Assembly: GCF_040183065.1 (NCBI RefSeq)
Contig: NC_091117.1
Coordinates: 109,236,001-109,300,000, forward strand
Origin: Periplaneta americana
Taxonomy: Eukaryota; Arthropoda; Insecta; Blattodea; Blattidae
Direction: 5' to 3'
DNA: 64,000 nucleotides
In this document: in pieces, positions 44,612 to 57,094 of the stretch
How the letters are laid out: every line of letters starts with the position of its first letter
How positions within the stretch are numbered: position 1 is the stretch's first letter
Program-made: the position numbers and the translations under genes
The notes under the pieces: model-generated
Databases searched by the model: none
Told to the model about the DNA's origin: nothing
The model's input: only the letters and a program-made list of their open reading frames with translations

Positions 44612-45486
44612 GATTTACAGCTCAGACTTATTGATCTTCAACGTGACCTAAGGGCTAATGATCGTTTGAATAATAGGCTACTACTAGCCTGGTTGAGTTT
44701 TACAAGACTAAACATTAGCAATAATATCCACGACTACACAGGCTGGCTGTGAAAATGATTGCTATGTTTGGCTCAACATTTATTGAGCAACTGTTTTCTA
44801 TAACCAACATTAACAAAGGCAGGCATCGAACATCTGTAACTGATGTTTCATTACGATCAGTAGGGTACTGTTCTTTTCCGTTGGCAACAGCATAAAATCT
44901 CGTTTTCATGTACTGATAAATAAAAATATAACAAAATGATATTGTAAATTTAAGTAGGTATAAAATGTCTATTATTTCTGTAAAATAAATATTTCTGTAT
45001 TAATTAATAAGTCCAAGATAGTTTTGCAAACACTGAACGGGAATTCATTTCATGAATCTCGTAATAGTACTTCCTTTTGTGTATATTTTGTACGAGATCA
45101 CCCCTTCTTCCAGGCCACCCTATACAGAGCGCAGCTAATATCTGCATTCCGCTCATGAGCTGTGAGCCGGCTCGGAGAGCAGGCTGCTCCAAAGGATCCT
45201 GGTTAAATTTTTTCTGTCAGAATATATTTAAATCTGCTATCCTACAAGAATTAATATATTTCGCTAGTGCTCTGAATTGTCACTCTAAATAATTCAAGGA
45301 TTCTTTCTTAGGCAAACGTGTTCTTTGTATTGTAATTACGTGTAATATATTTTCTAAAATCGTGTAATGCTAGAATCCTTTGTGCAGGGCAGACGAAGGA
45401 GTCTTTGAGTTCAGTGTATCTGCATGGTCGTTCATTCACTTTTGAATTCTTTTGTATTTTCACTTTCCTCGAACCCATTATATTAA

Positions 45487-45765
45487 ATTAATTTTCATCA
45501 TTTTGCTAGCTATCTCAAATATTAAATTAATTATAAATGATTGAATTAAATTAGCTCATAAATTAAGTTACTACTTTACCTTATAGGTTTATCTAAATTT
45601 AAATAAATACATATGTAGTCTACTAGTCGTTAAAATTGAAGAATATTGCTGGAGAACCTTTTAAGTGTAGTGCAAATATTTGTAATTTAAATATGTATTG
45701 TATTGATTAAGGCTGGTTGAGTGGAAGAGAAGGCCTTAGGGCCTTAACTCTGCCAGCTAAAATAA

Positions 45766-45796
<31 letters not shown>

Positions 45797-45824
45797 TTAT
45801 CATCATCATCATCATCACAGTTTA
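45487..45824 (+). mobile_element. Retroposon-like insertion with GGCC tail and (ATT)n(ATC)n
   Basis: Present between ACCCAT and CACAGTTTATG in copy 2 of element X but absent at the matching place in copy 1 (near 26250). The 3' side carries the AGAGAAGGCCTTAGGGCCTT block shared with 43880-43965, then (ATT)n and (ATC)n runs (45768-45818). The 5' side has no coding similarity. TSD too short to define. Confidence 0.65.
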
Positions 45825-46908
45825 TGACTCTAAAAAATGTATCGATTTTGAAAAACTGACACTAAACAGCTGAAATGCTGGTCTGGAGTTCATTCACTGG
45901 AAGGAATTACGGTCAATGTAACTAGACATAATTTTGGGCATTCAGGTGTGGAGTAATGGCACATAAATACATACAAGCGTATGACTAGCTAAGGCATTCT
46001 TCTGATTTTCGGGTGTCACATCCAATTATTTTTTTACTTGGATATTTAACGATGCTGTATCAACTCCTGGGTTATTTAGCGTCAATGGAATTGTAATATA
46101 AAATAGTTTTGTACAATTTTCAGTCTATCACTTATCTAAGTGTGAAAACAGAAATAAATTCTTTTACATCAATTAAAATTATTATATTATGTATCACGAA
46201 TATTTTCGACTTTTCATATAAGTCATCTTCAGGTGATATAGTTAGCTGACAAATACAACTGAACATAGGTGAAAGTAGTACTGTGATAAAACATATAAGT
46301 AATTTAAACTATTCATGCTCATTTTAAAGCAAAGACTGGTTATGAGTCATAGCATCATACATAGAGTAGGATTAAAACAATCAGATAAAATAAACAATCA
46401 AATGAGTAAGGCTACAATAGGAATAATTATTTATTGTATCAAATATAGCAATTTGTATGCCAGTGTTTGAAAATTAAAATTATTTAAAATAGACTGGAGG
46501 CTCAGATGGCATATTATGTCCATCTGTGATACAATGTTCAACGTGGCGAATTCTATGAGGAGTGGATATTATATTGTATTTTCCCAGTCTCTCGTAGCAA
46601 TGAATGGCATTAATATAATAAGTATGCAGCAGAAGCTTTCAGATGTTGTAGCCTTCTCATCGTTGCGTTGCATTGCGTTACGTTGACTACTACTCGCTCA
46701 CATGAATGGCACAATAAAATCACCCGAACACCACAAGAAATATCTCTTAATTCCATAGCAGAACGAGTTCTACCTGCTCTGTCCACAGTATTAAGAGGAA
46801 AACTGGAATCTTAGAACGATCGCCACGCCAATGTTTCGCTCAGTTGCCATGGTGACACTAGGGGGTTTAAAAGTCCCATTAGATCCTTGCCGAGTTACCA
46901 CACTTTCT

Positions 46909-47078
46909 GGATAAATCGCAATATAGCGAACGCCAGTAGGGGAAGTTATCCCCACCCACATGAAATGTGCATTCGACATAACACTCACCTATCACGTAGA
47001 GTGTCTGACGAGCTAGTAGGGGAAAAGTGGAAGGGGTCATGGGCGGAGCTTCTTTGTTCGCTATATTGCGATTTGCCC
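46909..47078. mobile_element. 170-bp MITE with perfect 8-bp TSD
   Basis: CACTTTCT at 46901-46908 and 47079-47086. The 23-bp TIRs share AAATCGCAATATAGCGAAC after GGAT (left) or GGGC (right), 21 of 23 matching. Copy 1 of element X has the empty site near 25115-25125. An 8-bp TSD and a GG start would suit Merlin, but hAT or P relatives cannot be excluded. Confidence 0.92.
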
Positions 47079-47105
47079 CACTTTCTATTCTATACGCTCT
47101 GCCTT

Positions 47106-48198
47106 AAGTGAACATTTGTATTTATTTTTCATGAACACACTGTATTTAAAAAAAACATTACGTTGCATTTATATACTAACCATTTTTGCATGTTCATTGG
47201 TTTGTACTCGTAAGTTACGACAACATTTTTTAAACGTTCGTGTAACATGTCACTTCTTTTGTATTTCTTTTCAAAGCAAAAATTAAAAAAACCTTACATA
47301 TTGTACAGCTGTGGAACAGTACCGCGTTTCTTGGAATTTTTGTCGACAACACTTTAAAATGATAGGCCTATGTTCAATATATTAGGATTTATTTCGTCTT
47401 GAGGAATTATATATGAATCAAATTCTACTTTTGCGAAATCTGAATATTCATAACTTCAATATCATTGGTATCCAATAGTTTTTAATGTAACTGTAGGTGT
47501 ATTATTCATTCATTCATTCATTCATTCATTTATTTTATTCCATAGATCTTACATGAGCAATGAAGCTTTAAGATGTGGAACATGTCAACATTTTACAATA
47601 TTACAATTACAATTTTTACAAATTTTTATAGTTTTACAATTTAGTAATTTTCTACAATTTTTACAATTTTGTACAATTTTTTTACATTTTTTAATTTCAT
47701 CTATTAAATATAATAGTCGTAATGATGGTACTGCAATAAAAATTAGAATTACTGCAGGGGAAATTGTTCATATTTATTTTACCTTTTATGGGGAAATGCT
47801 GTTAATATTAGTAGAGTCTTTATTGCTTAGAAACAAGTTATTGGAACTATTTTATTATTAAAAGTACTGAATCTTGTCAATCTTCTTCTTTTTTTTTAAG
47901 GAATACAAAATATTAGAATGTTCTATACTTATATCTATAGCCTATGCTGTTTAAGCGTAATGAAACTGAATATATAATAAAATATTAGATTGTCATTATT
48001 CTAATACACGTAATGCAGAACTATAATAACAGAACGTCACAGATTAAAGAAATATAAAACGTCTTCTAATTATTATTGTTTAATAAGTTAATTTCTAGGC
48101 AATGGCAATGATGGTGATCTGAACTGATTTCATATCGGTATACTGAATTAAGTTCAATTAATAATCGACAGTAACTTCAGTTTTGTGTTAATATAGAG
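47106..48198. other. AT-rich, with (ATTC)n and ACAATTTT-rich minisatellite
   Basis: (ATTC)n lies at about 47505-47530. A TTTATTTTATTCCATAGATC block at 47530-47600 recurs at 51985-52065 and is a dispersed repeat. 47595-47700 is a loose array of ACAATTTTTAC-like units. No gene. Confidence 0.6.
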
Positions 48199-49545
48199 CA
48201 GTGGTTCCCAAACTTTTTTAACTGACGACACACTTTACTGAACGCCCACGATATCGCGACACTCTTATTTGTTTTTATTAATAACAATTTAATAATAACA
48301 ACCGGTGCTTTCCTTCTGGAGAAAAAGGTGATGGAACTCTGTGTAGAATATTTTATAGCGGACAGGGAAATGATTACTGTTCACTGCACAGGAATTTTGT
48401 TGTTTTTAACCTCCTTTACGCCCAAGGTCTAAGCGAAATTCAAAGAAAAATTATATTGAAAACATAGTTATTCACACATATTTCGGTTCCATGTTGAAAA
48501 ATGTAACAAAAATGTGCCTGAACGCCGTTTCAGCGCGTTCTGCCAGAGAAAAGCACTGAAAACAACTTCTATGTAGTGTCGGATATCCAGTGTTGTAGAT
48601 AGGTCGATGTTAACACGCAATAAAAAATAAAAAAAAAAAAACAAGCAGCAACTTGAGTGGCATTAGGAAAAAACCAAGGTATGTCAACCTATCTATGCTG
48701 GATGTCCGACAAAAGATTTTTATGATCGTTTTTGAAAACTCACCTATTTAAATTAATATGAAGTCTGCACTTGGTAGGTTGCAAAGTGTTTCTCTATACG
48801 TGGCCTTATGGTTGACAGGACAACACGTAAATAATGATCAGGTAAGTCTGTTCCTTTGTTTACATTTCACTATTTTCATGGCAGAATATGTTGATTCACA
48901 CTATTATGATGTTGAAAACGGCAGTTCTATGTGTATTTTTAGTTTATTCAGCACCATCGACTGATCTGACAAAACATTTCTGTATATAAGGCACTTGGGA
49001 TTTTGTTTATATTCATCTCCACAGTACGTAAAACCATATTGCAAGTATTAATCACTCTATTTACGAAACGCAGTACGTTTTTATAAAACCTGGCGGGAAT
49101 TTTCGCTCACATTATTTGAATTAACACTGCTGTCATCTAACCCAGAACTTGATTCAGATTGTCTTTTTCGCATTAAAAATTTTCCCATGATAAAATCTAA
49201 CTAAAGCGCTTTTGATAAAATAGTCGCACTATCACCCGCACAGGTACCGTATATATACTAAAAGTGACCAATATATTCTGACGATTATAAACTCTTGTTT
49301 TTATTAGTGGGAAGAGTAAACGAATTACTAAGGCGTTCACTTCCATTCGAATAATCGCCAGGCAGAAAAATTAAACTGAACATTGTTGCAGATGTTCACG
49401 TTTCATTGGTAAAGTCTGTCTCAAAAAAATGTACCATATCAAAGACTTCGTTATAAATAAAAAAAAAAAATGCGTTGTAAAGAAACTTTCTGGATGGCAT
49501 AAAATTTATTTTTCAATTCCAAAATCTCGCGACACACTCCATGGC
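48199..49545 (-). mobile_element. hAT-like remnant with one terminal repeat
   Basis: The left end CAGTGGTTCCCAAACTTTTT is a classic hAT terminus. GCGACACACT-like subterminal sequence occurs near both ends (48228-48262 and 49528-49540). The right TIR is missing, where a LINE-alpha scrap now joins. On the minus strand 49188-49081 reads a short frame starting MGKFLMRKRQSESSSG, like the N-terminus of some ZBED/hAT transposases. The rest of the transposase is unrecognisable. Confidence 0.6.
48577..48711. repeat. 135-bp foldback inverted repeat
   Basis: TGTCGGATATCCAG at the left and CTGGATGTCCGACA at the right are inverted repeats (13 of 14). The pairing extends inward through AGATAGGT / ACCTATCT. 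MITE-like; no TSD found. Confidence 0.65.
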
Positions 49546-49614
49546 TTTTAAGGAACACGGAGGTCCATTGCCGCCTTCACATAAGCCCGCCATTGGTCCC
49601 TATCCTGGGCAAGA
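49546..49614 (-). mobile_element. LINE-alpha 3'-end scrap
   Basis: Plus-strand GGCTTTTAAGGAACACGGAG through CCTATCCTGGGCAAG equals the last 70 bases of the LINE-alpha coding end on the minus strand. It is very short and lacks the usual (GTAA)n tail. Confidence 0.85.
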
Positions 49615-49865
49615 ATCGCTGATATAGAGAGTTCAATTACTTTTCAGTGTTTGCATGTGTTTAATTTTCAATAAATGGTTCATTATGGCGTACGTTTGGA
49701 TGTAGTGCGGAAATCAGCAGTGCACACGCAAATAATTATTTATACTTGTTAGAAACATTACATTATTGATATAAATTTTTGCATGACAAAGTTTTACTTA
49801 CATGATTATTCGTATTATTGGCAGTGATATTTTGTATATTGACAGTGATTTTGGTTTCAGAATAT

Positions 49866-50620
49866 TGTGACAGCCTCGTCGAGACTCGATCACGCTTGCC
49901 ACAGAAGGCAGGGGCGCGCGTGAAAGGATCGGGCGACGCGGCAAATGAAGTTGCGCGCGCATCTGCTTCCTGGGGCATGTGCTGTGGCGTAGAGAGGAGA
50001 GGAGAGACGGCGAACGCGGCAGAGAGGGGGAAGTAATGCGCCTGCGACTGAGGGGAGAAATCGAGAGGTGCCATCTTCTGGACATCTGTAGAAATTTCCA
50101 GCATCGTACTTTCCCGAAACTATGGTCTAGTTATAAATAAGACACGCGAGTGAACTTGAGTTAGTTAGTTGCAGTCGTTGCTAGTTTTGGACAGCAAGGC
50201 AGTCTTGTGTAGCAGTGAAGCCAGCTTCGAGACCAGAGTTCGACTTGAGTTGTGTCCGTAACTGTGGGAGCCGGAAGTCCTGAGTTTGAGTGCAGTGGAC
50301 CGCAGTTGGGGGACCTGAGTTCGAAGTTCAGTGGATTGTCTCTGAAGGTCTGGGGTTCGAGATACTGTGAACTTGAGTGACTGAGCTAGAAGAACTAGCC
50401 AAGGCAAACGAACTGTGAACTGACAGTTCTGATTTGTAAATAGTGCTTTGTGAACATTAGTTAAAATTAGCAGTACATTGTTGTTCTCAATAATCCAAGT
50501 AAACTGTCATTGTCGTCTGTGGAGTGCAATAACGAATACTGTGTTACTGTGTGGAATGGAAATCCCATTGTTGACGGGAGTGTTTACATTCAATTATAGA
50601 AAGTGATTATTGTCGTAACA
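49866..50620 (+). other. Candidate solo LTR
   Basis: A 755-bp block that starts TGTGACAGCC and ends GTCGTAACA (TG...CA). It is clearly richer in GC and CpG than its surroundings (49880-50060), has a TATA-like TTATAAATAA at 50131-50140 and an AATAAA at its end (50619). This layout resembles the LTR of a Gypsy or BEL retrotransposon. A 4-bp TSD is not convincing (ATAT against ATAA), and no second LTR or internal gene is present, so a solo LTR is only one reading. Another is a host promoter or CpG-rich exon. Confidence 0.4.
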
Positions 50621-50717
50621 ATAAAAGTTAAAATTTCGGACCGTATTCGTTGAATAGGGTGTCTAAATGAAATGAAACTAATTTTCAAAAGATAGTTAGC
50701 CAGTGAAACATATTACA

Positions 50718-50752
<35 letters not shown>

Positions 50753-51058
50753 TAAATCTGTATTAACAAAAGCTGCCCTAAATAAGGGTTCGATAGATTG
50801 GCCTACTAATCAATTCACAAAGAACAATCATTATAAACAATTATGTGAAATTTGAAAGAAAAAAAAACATTAAGATAAATGATAAGAAAACATAGGAAAT
50901 CATCCTTATTGGTTGTATTTGAAAAGTCATTTCCTCTGGTTATTGCATAACCAACATAAATTTTGAAAAACTTACGGACCCAGAAATAATAAATAAAAAT
51001 AGAAAAATAATAAGTGGCAATAAAAATAGTGATATTAATGTAAATAATGATAATAATG

Positions 51059-51096
<38 letters not shown>
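50621..51096. other. AT-rich, with (TAA)n and (AAT)n
   Basis: Microsatellites at about 50721-50752 and 51047-51092. No coding similarity. Confidence 0.6.
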
Positions 51097-51098
<2 letters not shown>

Positions 51099-51285
51099 CG
51101 GCTTTTAAGGAACTCGGAGGTTTATTCCGCCCTCATGTAAGCCCGCCATCAGTCCCTATCCTGAGCAATATTAATCCAGTGTCTACTATCAGATCCATTT
51201 TGATATTATCCTCCCATCTAAGTCTCGGCCTCCCCAAAGATCTTTTTTCCCTCCGGCCTCCCAACTAACACTATATGCATTTCTG
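51097..51285 (-). mobile_element. LINE-alpha 3'-end fragment bounded by AAT repeats
   Basis: Matches the minus-strand end of LINE-alpha: GGCTTTTAAGGAACTCGGAG, CCGCCCTCATGTAAGCCCGCC, TCCTCCCATCTAAGTCTCGGCC and CTATATGCATTTCTGGA. It is preceded by the short ACTTAC tail and flanked on both sides by (AAT)n tracts. Confidence 0.88.
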
Positions 51286-51407
51286 GAATAATAATAATAT
51301 TAATATTAATAATAATAATAATAATAATAATGGTAATGGTAGTAGTAGTAATAATAATATTAATAATAACTGTAATGGCAATAATAATTGTAGTGGTAAT
51401 AATGATG

Positions 51408-51464
<57 letters not shown>

Positions 51465-51466
51465 TT
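51286..51466. repeat. Compound (AAT)n microsatellite
   Basis: Imperfect AAT/AAC/AGT triplets, purest at about 51410-51465. It yields poly-Asn and poly-Leu artefact frames on the two strands. Confidence 0.95.
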
Positions 51467-52203
51467 TCCACATCAATAATATTTAATATATTTGTAAATG
51501 CGTACATTCAAATGTTTCTGCTGTCATGAGAAAGACTTCAACAAGTATTTTACTTTTATTAAGTTATTGTAATGTCAGAACAAACATTCTTGTTTTAAAA
51601 ATCGTAACTTAGAGTCTTTTAAATTGAACTTGTTAGCCCTTTGACAAACAGTAATCCACGAGCTCGCTACGTCTTTGTACTTCGGAAATCCGTAGTGTCT
51701 TATGTTGGTTCATTTTGTTTTCTTCGAGTAGCTGTTGCAGTCATACATAACACAGCCCGGCATTCTATCGCATAGATTAAAAAAATTCGCGCAATCTTTG
51801 TCACCATAACTAAGTTTAAAGTGACTGTTGTGCTTGATTCCCAGCTCTGACCTCCCAGTGTGACATCACATATCTAAACTTACAAAAGCTGTAATTTTAG
51901 TAAGGTGACCATCTGTCCTGGATTTTTTAAAGATATTTCAGGATTTCATTTTATTCCGAATTTTTGCCAAGATATCATGATTTTCATTTTTCATTTAATT
52001 TATTGTATTCCATAGATCTTACAATAGCACTGAAACTTTAAGACGTGGAACAAGTCAAGAGTTATACTATTTCTTTGGGAGATCTAGGTTTTCCTACATT
52101 CAAAGTAATATTTTTAAAGGATGTGAACTGTTAAGTTGGCAACATAGACTGTTGTCACTACAGGTATTAGTAGTAGGTTTGTATCTCATTTGCTTCAAAA
52201 CTG
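51467..52203. other. Unassigned, with dispersed repeat at 51985-52065
   Basis: The TTATTGTATTCCATAGATCT block and GGAACAAGTCAAG following it match 47525-47600. Otherwise nothing recognised. Confidence 0.5.
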
Positions 52204-52445
52204 AATTGAATTAGTTGGAGCTAAAAGGAACTAAGTCAAAATATGCAGTTTTGGGTTATGCAACAATTTGAACAACTGATGTCATGCGCATCGAACGGTG
52301 GAAGAAGAAACTAAGACTTTTAAATATTCTTTTGTCTTCTATAACATAAAATATATACATTTGTGTTATTAGTGGAAAGTTTTTTGCTCCTCCTGAAAAG
52401 TTGTGAAAAGTGACTTAGTTCCTTTTAGCTCCGACTGATTCAATT
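52204..52445. repeat. 242-bp MITE-like foldback with 35-bp inverted repeats
   Basis: Arms 52204-52238 and 52411-52445 are inverted repeats with 33 of 35 matching, sharing GGAGCTAAAAGGAACTAAGT. The spacer is non-coding. No clear TSD, so the exact ends are uncertain. Confidence 0.8.
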
Positions 52446-52790
52446 AGAGTGGTAGCTAATGAGAGAAGTTGGTTGTGCCAGTATTCCAATGCATTGTGAC
52501 TGCATGAGTCATGTGATTGGCTAAGTGACTAACATTTTCATTCCATGTGGTGGTGTAACCTGACGCTACAAACTTGTATTTTCATATGACAAATAGGCCT
52601 ATCCTCTTCCTCATCAGCCACCACTCTAAGAAAACCTCTACCAGTAGAATCAACAATTACACTAACATAGCAGAGAAGCCAACAAAAAACAAAGTTCCCC
52701 ACAGCCTCAAGGAAGCTGGAGGGAATACAAGTGGAATCCAAAAGACAAGCAATTGACGAAGCTTCAGCACTCCCTGGGCTAACTAGATCC
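52446..52790. other. Unassigned, possible upstream LINE sequence
   Basis: A TAGGCCTA palindrome is at 52594-52601. Plus-strand open frames here may belong to the LINE fragment that follows but carry no motif I can name. Confidence 0.35.
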
Positions 52791-52794
52791 CACT

Positions 52795-53346
52795 TTGAAA
52801 ATAATAGAAAACTATATACAATCATCACTTATCCCCAGAGGCAGACAGCCAAAACTTGGTTTGATGCTCAGTGTTAGAACAAAAAGAAAAAAAAAAAACG
52901 ATCAAACTCCTGCACAGAGCACAAACAGGCATCTTCGAGGCAAATCTAAACCTCTATGCAGAGAAAAGGAAAGGATAATTATAAAAACTGCTAAAGACCA
53001 AACAAGGAAAAGTCCAAGCTCAAGAGGTCTTAACAAATCCTTTTTTGTGACCCCAGAAGGAGGTAAACCAGCACTGCCACGGAGATTTAAATGGGAAAAA
53101 CATTTCTCCCCTCTTCTCAGCATAAGTAACCTAACCACTGCATCATACTTCAAAGTGAAAGACAAGAAAGCAACAGGACCATATGGAATTTGTAATACAA
53201 ATCTCAAGGACATAGTGGATCAATTCATTCTCTTATGGATCAATGTATTCAATCAGAGCCATCTTCAGTTACAGGCTGGAGCATGCATATGTTTGGCAAC
53301 ACTGATCGGAGGCAAGGGGAAAGGCAAAATACAACATGATGTTTGA
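52795..53346 (+). pseudogene. LINE-zeta, N-terminal reverse transcriptase fragment
   Basis: A 183-codon frame whose second half reads FKVKDKKATGPYGICNTNLKDI, VDQFILLWINVFNQ. The KATGPYGI block corresponds to the K-A-x-GPDGI motif at the start of the polymerase domain of jockey/R1-like LINEs, with the Asp changed to Tyr. No palm or active-site motif follows. A same-strand RNase H piece at 57095-57500 could be the 3' end of the same element. Confidence 0.55.
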
Positions 53347-54432
53347 CATTATAATGTTTTGGTTTCGTTGTCACGTGTACATTGTCGACACTAATTTATA
53401 CAAAAGTAAGTGGATATGATCAAGATTCAGTGTACTGACGTATGCAATTTATTACAGAACCCGAAATGGTATTTTGAGTTTCAAAATACTGCGTAAGTAC
53501 TTACATATAAAGACTGTGCCACTTAAAATAACTTAAAAAAAACTTGTTTTTTATTGATGGTACAAGGGCAAATAAATAAACACTTAAAGAAATGTTACTT
53601 GTACCAAAAATAAATAAAAGAACAGCGTAATTTCGCAATACTCTATTCCAATCAACTGACCATTATGTAGCTAGTAAACTACAATGTTTTGCTGCTTTAT
53701 GGTATTTCATCTCTGACGTGAAAGATCTAGGACATCATACACATTTCAATCTCATGTGATTATCTGTCGTGCTTTTCTATAAATATTTCACATGTCTAAG
53801 AAGCCAGTTTTGATTTGAACCTGGCCAGTCACCATGACAATACTGTTATTCTGAATTATTTGTTATAAACTTTTTCAAACACAATTTTAAATAAATATAA
53901 TTACAGAAAACAAGCTAAGAATATCAACTATGCAATATAAAGTATGAGGATGTAAATACAGTAAGGCCTAGTATAAAGATCTATGAAAAGTGCAGAAACC
54001 TACCTATGATATGTAACAAAACACAATAATTATCATTCTATTAAGAATGTGCCAATTAGCCTAAACTCAGTGAACTTTAAATCCTGTAAATACGAAGTGA
54101 AAAGAAACATGTTTATAATTAATTACAAAAAATAATAATAAACAAACCTTGAGAACCAACAGAACAACTGTATGCATCTACGAATTATAAATGGTTTTGA
54201 TGTATAGCAGGCATTCGGAATCTTCAACAAAACTGCAACATTTATGGTATCACAAAATGGCTGTTTGCAATGAACTTGAAAATTAACGGAGCAACTTTAT
54301 TGATATAATTAAGCAGGCGAGACACCACAATTTGGCTGTAATAACATTTCTGCTACACCACAAACCACAAGTAAGACAATAAAAATGTAGTTTATAAAAT
54401 ATTTAATATCTAGAAGAAATGTCAATCACTCA
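53347..54432. other. Unassigned, AT-rich
   Basis: No coding similarity. It lies between the LINE fragment and the hAT and ends in the hAT target site. Confidence 0.45.
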
Positions 54433-54440
54433 GTCATCAT

Positions 54441-56636
<2,196 letters not shown>

Positions 56637-56644
56637 GTCATCAT

Positions 56645-57094
56645 TAACCGTAAAAATTGCCAAAGACTGCAGCTATTTTATTTTCATTTATTATCTTGCT
56701 TACTATAATTTATAGTACATAAACAATGAATGTTTGGTATGACTGCGAACATAATTTCATTGACACACACTTATGTTACAACATTAATTTTCATTGAAAA
56801 TTTACATTAACACAAGCGCATGCTTTTGTATCATAGGCCTCCGCTTACACAGTTATTTACAGTGTTGCTAACCCAAAGCTCTGGCTTTCAATGTAGATGG
56901 TTCTGGTACAGTACTTTTTTTTTGTGCTACTGTATTCATGTATAACAATGTAATGTTTTTATCGTGATTCTATTTATTTTTATTGCATGTTTATATTTCT
57001 CACGTAAATTTATATAAAATGTTCACCATTCATTTAACCTACTATCCTCATTTTGCAAGGTGTCCCGATTTTGGGACTTGAAAATCCAGTCATC
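56645..57094. other. Unassigned, AT-rich
   Basis: No coding similarity. A 9-base T run lies near 56920. Confidence 0.4.

Larger units (their letters stand above)
41602..44910 (+). pseudogene. hAT transposase (GTF2IRD2/ZBED-like), interrupted and internally deleted
   Basis: From the ATG at 41602: MEESKRRNSD, FNVAWENAYFFIAAG, then CLICHNILKGRKKHN and MRHYESRHKD, a BED-type zinc finger (C-x2-C ... H-x4-H) split by a SINE-1. FKYLSSGK follows. After a large loss the frame reads ILNEIQNEFNSRFQDLVL, is cut by the second SINE-1 with its Helitron, then by a SINE-2. It ends with LQLRLIDLQRDLRANDRL, LCLAQHLLSNCFL-like and TNINKGRHRTSVTDVSLRS, which corresponds to the C-terminal dimerisation region. Most of the catalytic middle is deleted, and stops occur (for example after GVNT). 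Confidence 0.75.
41387..45186 (+). mobile_element. hAT element, 3.8 kb, with nested SINEs and Helitron
   Basis: Flanks CTCTAGAG (41379-41386) and CTCCAAAG (45187-45194) match at 6 of 8, and the empty site in element X copy 1 reads CTCTAGAG there. Ends are CATACTTGCACAAACAGCGCTC and, reverse-complemented, CAGCCTGCTCTCCGAGCC, loosely similar. Both subterminal regions are packed with GAGC/GCTC motifs, probably transposase-binding sites. N- and C-terminal parts of a hAT transposase lie inside. It has been invaded by two SINE-1, one SINE-2 and one Helitron. Confidence 0.8.
40470..47105 (-). repeat. Element X, copy 2 (inverted), broken by several insertions
   Basis: Reverse-complement similarity to copy 1 in collinear blocks: 40470-40672 with 27420-27600, 40672-41386 with 26545-27280, 45195-45486 with 26250-26540, 45825-46090 with 25985-26245, and 46685-46908 plus 47079-47105 with 25108-25335. 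Interruptions absent from copy 1 are the hAT (41387-45186), a retroposon-like piece (45487-45824) and a MITE (46909-47078). Copy 2 lacks the THAP segment and has unrelated sequence at 46095-46685 instead. The outer TIRs CAGTGGCGTAGC are not visible here, so this copy is partial. Confidence 0.85.

Noticed and set aside
47553..47861. 102-codon plus-strand frame rich in Phe/Leu/Gln
   Set aside because: Low-complexity translation of ACAATTTTTAC-like repeats.
49763..50104. 113- and 95-codon minus-strand frames in the GC-rich block
   Set aside because: Two overlapping frames are open only because AT-rich stops are rare there; no domain, and the block looks like a regulatory or LTR sequence.
51271..51529. 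Poly-Asn (plus) and poly-Leu (minus) open frames
   Set aside because: Produced by the AAT repeat; a triplet repeat stays open in most frames.
52902..53213. Minus-strand frame opposite the LINE fragment
   Set aside because: It is the shadow of the plus-strand frame 52795-53346, which carries the polymerase-like motif.
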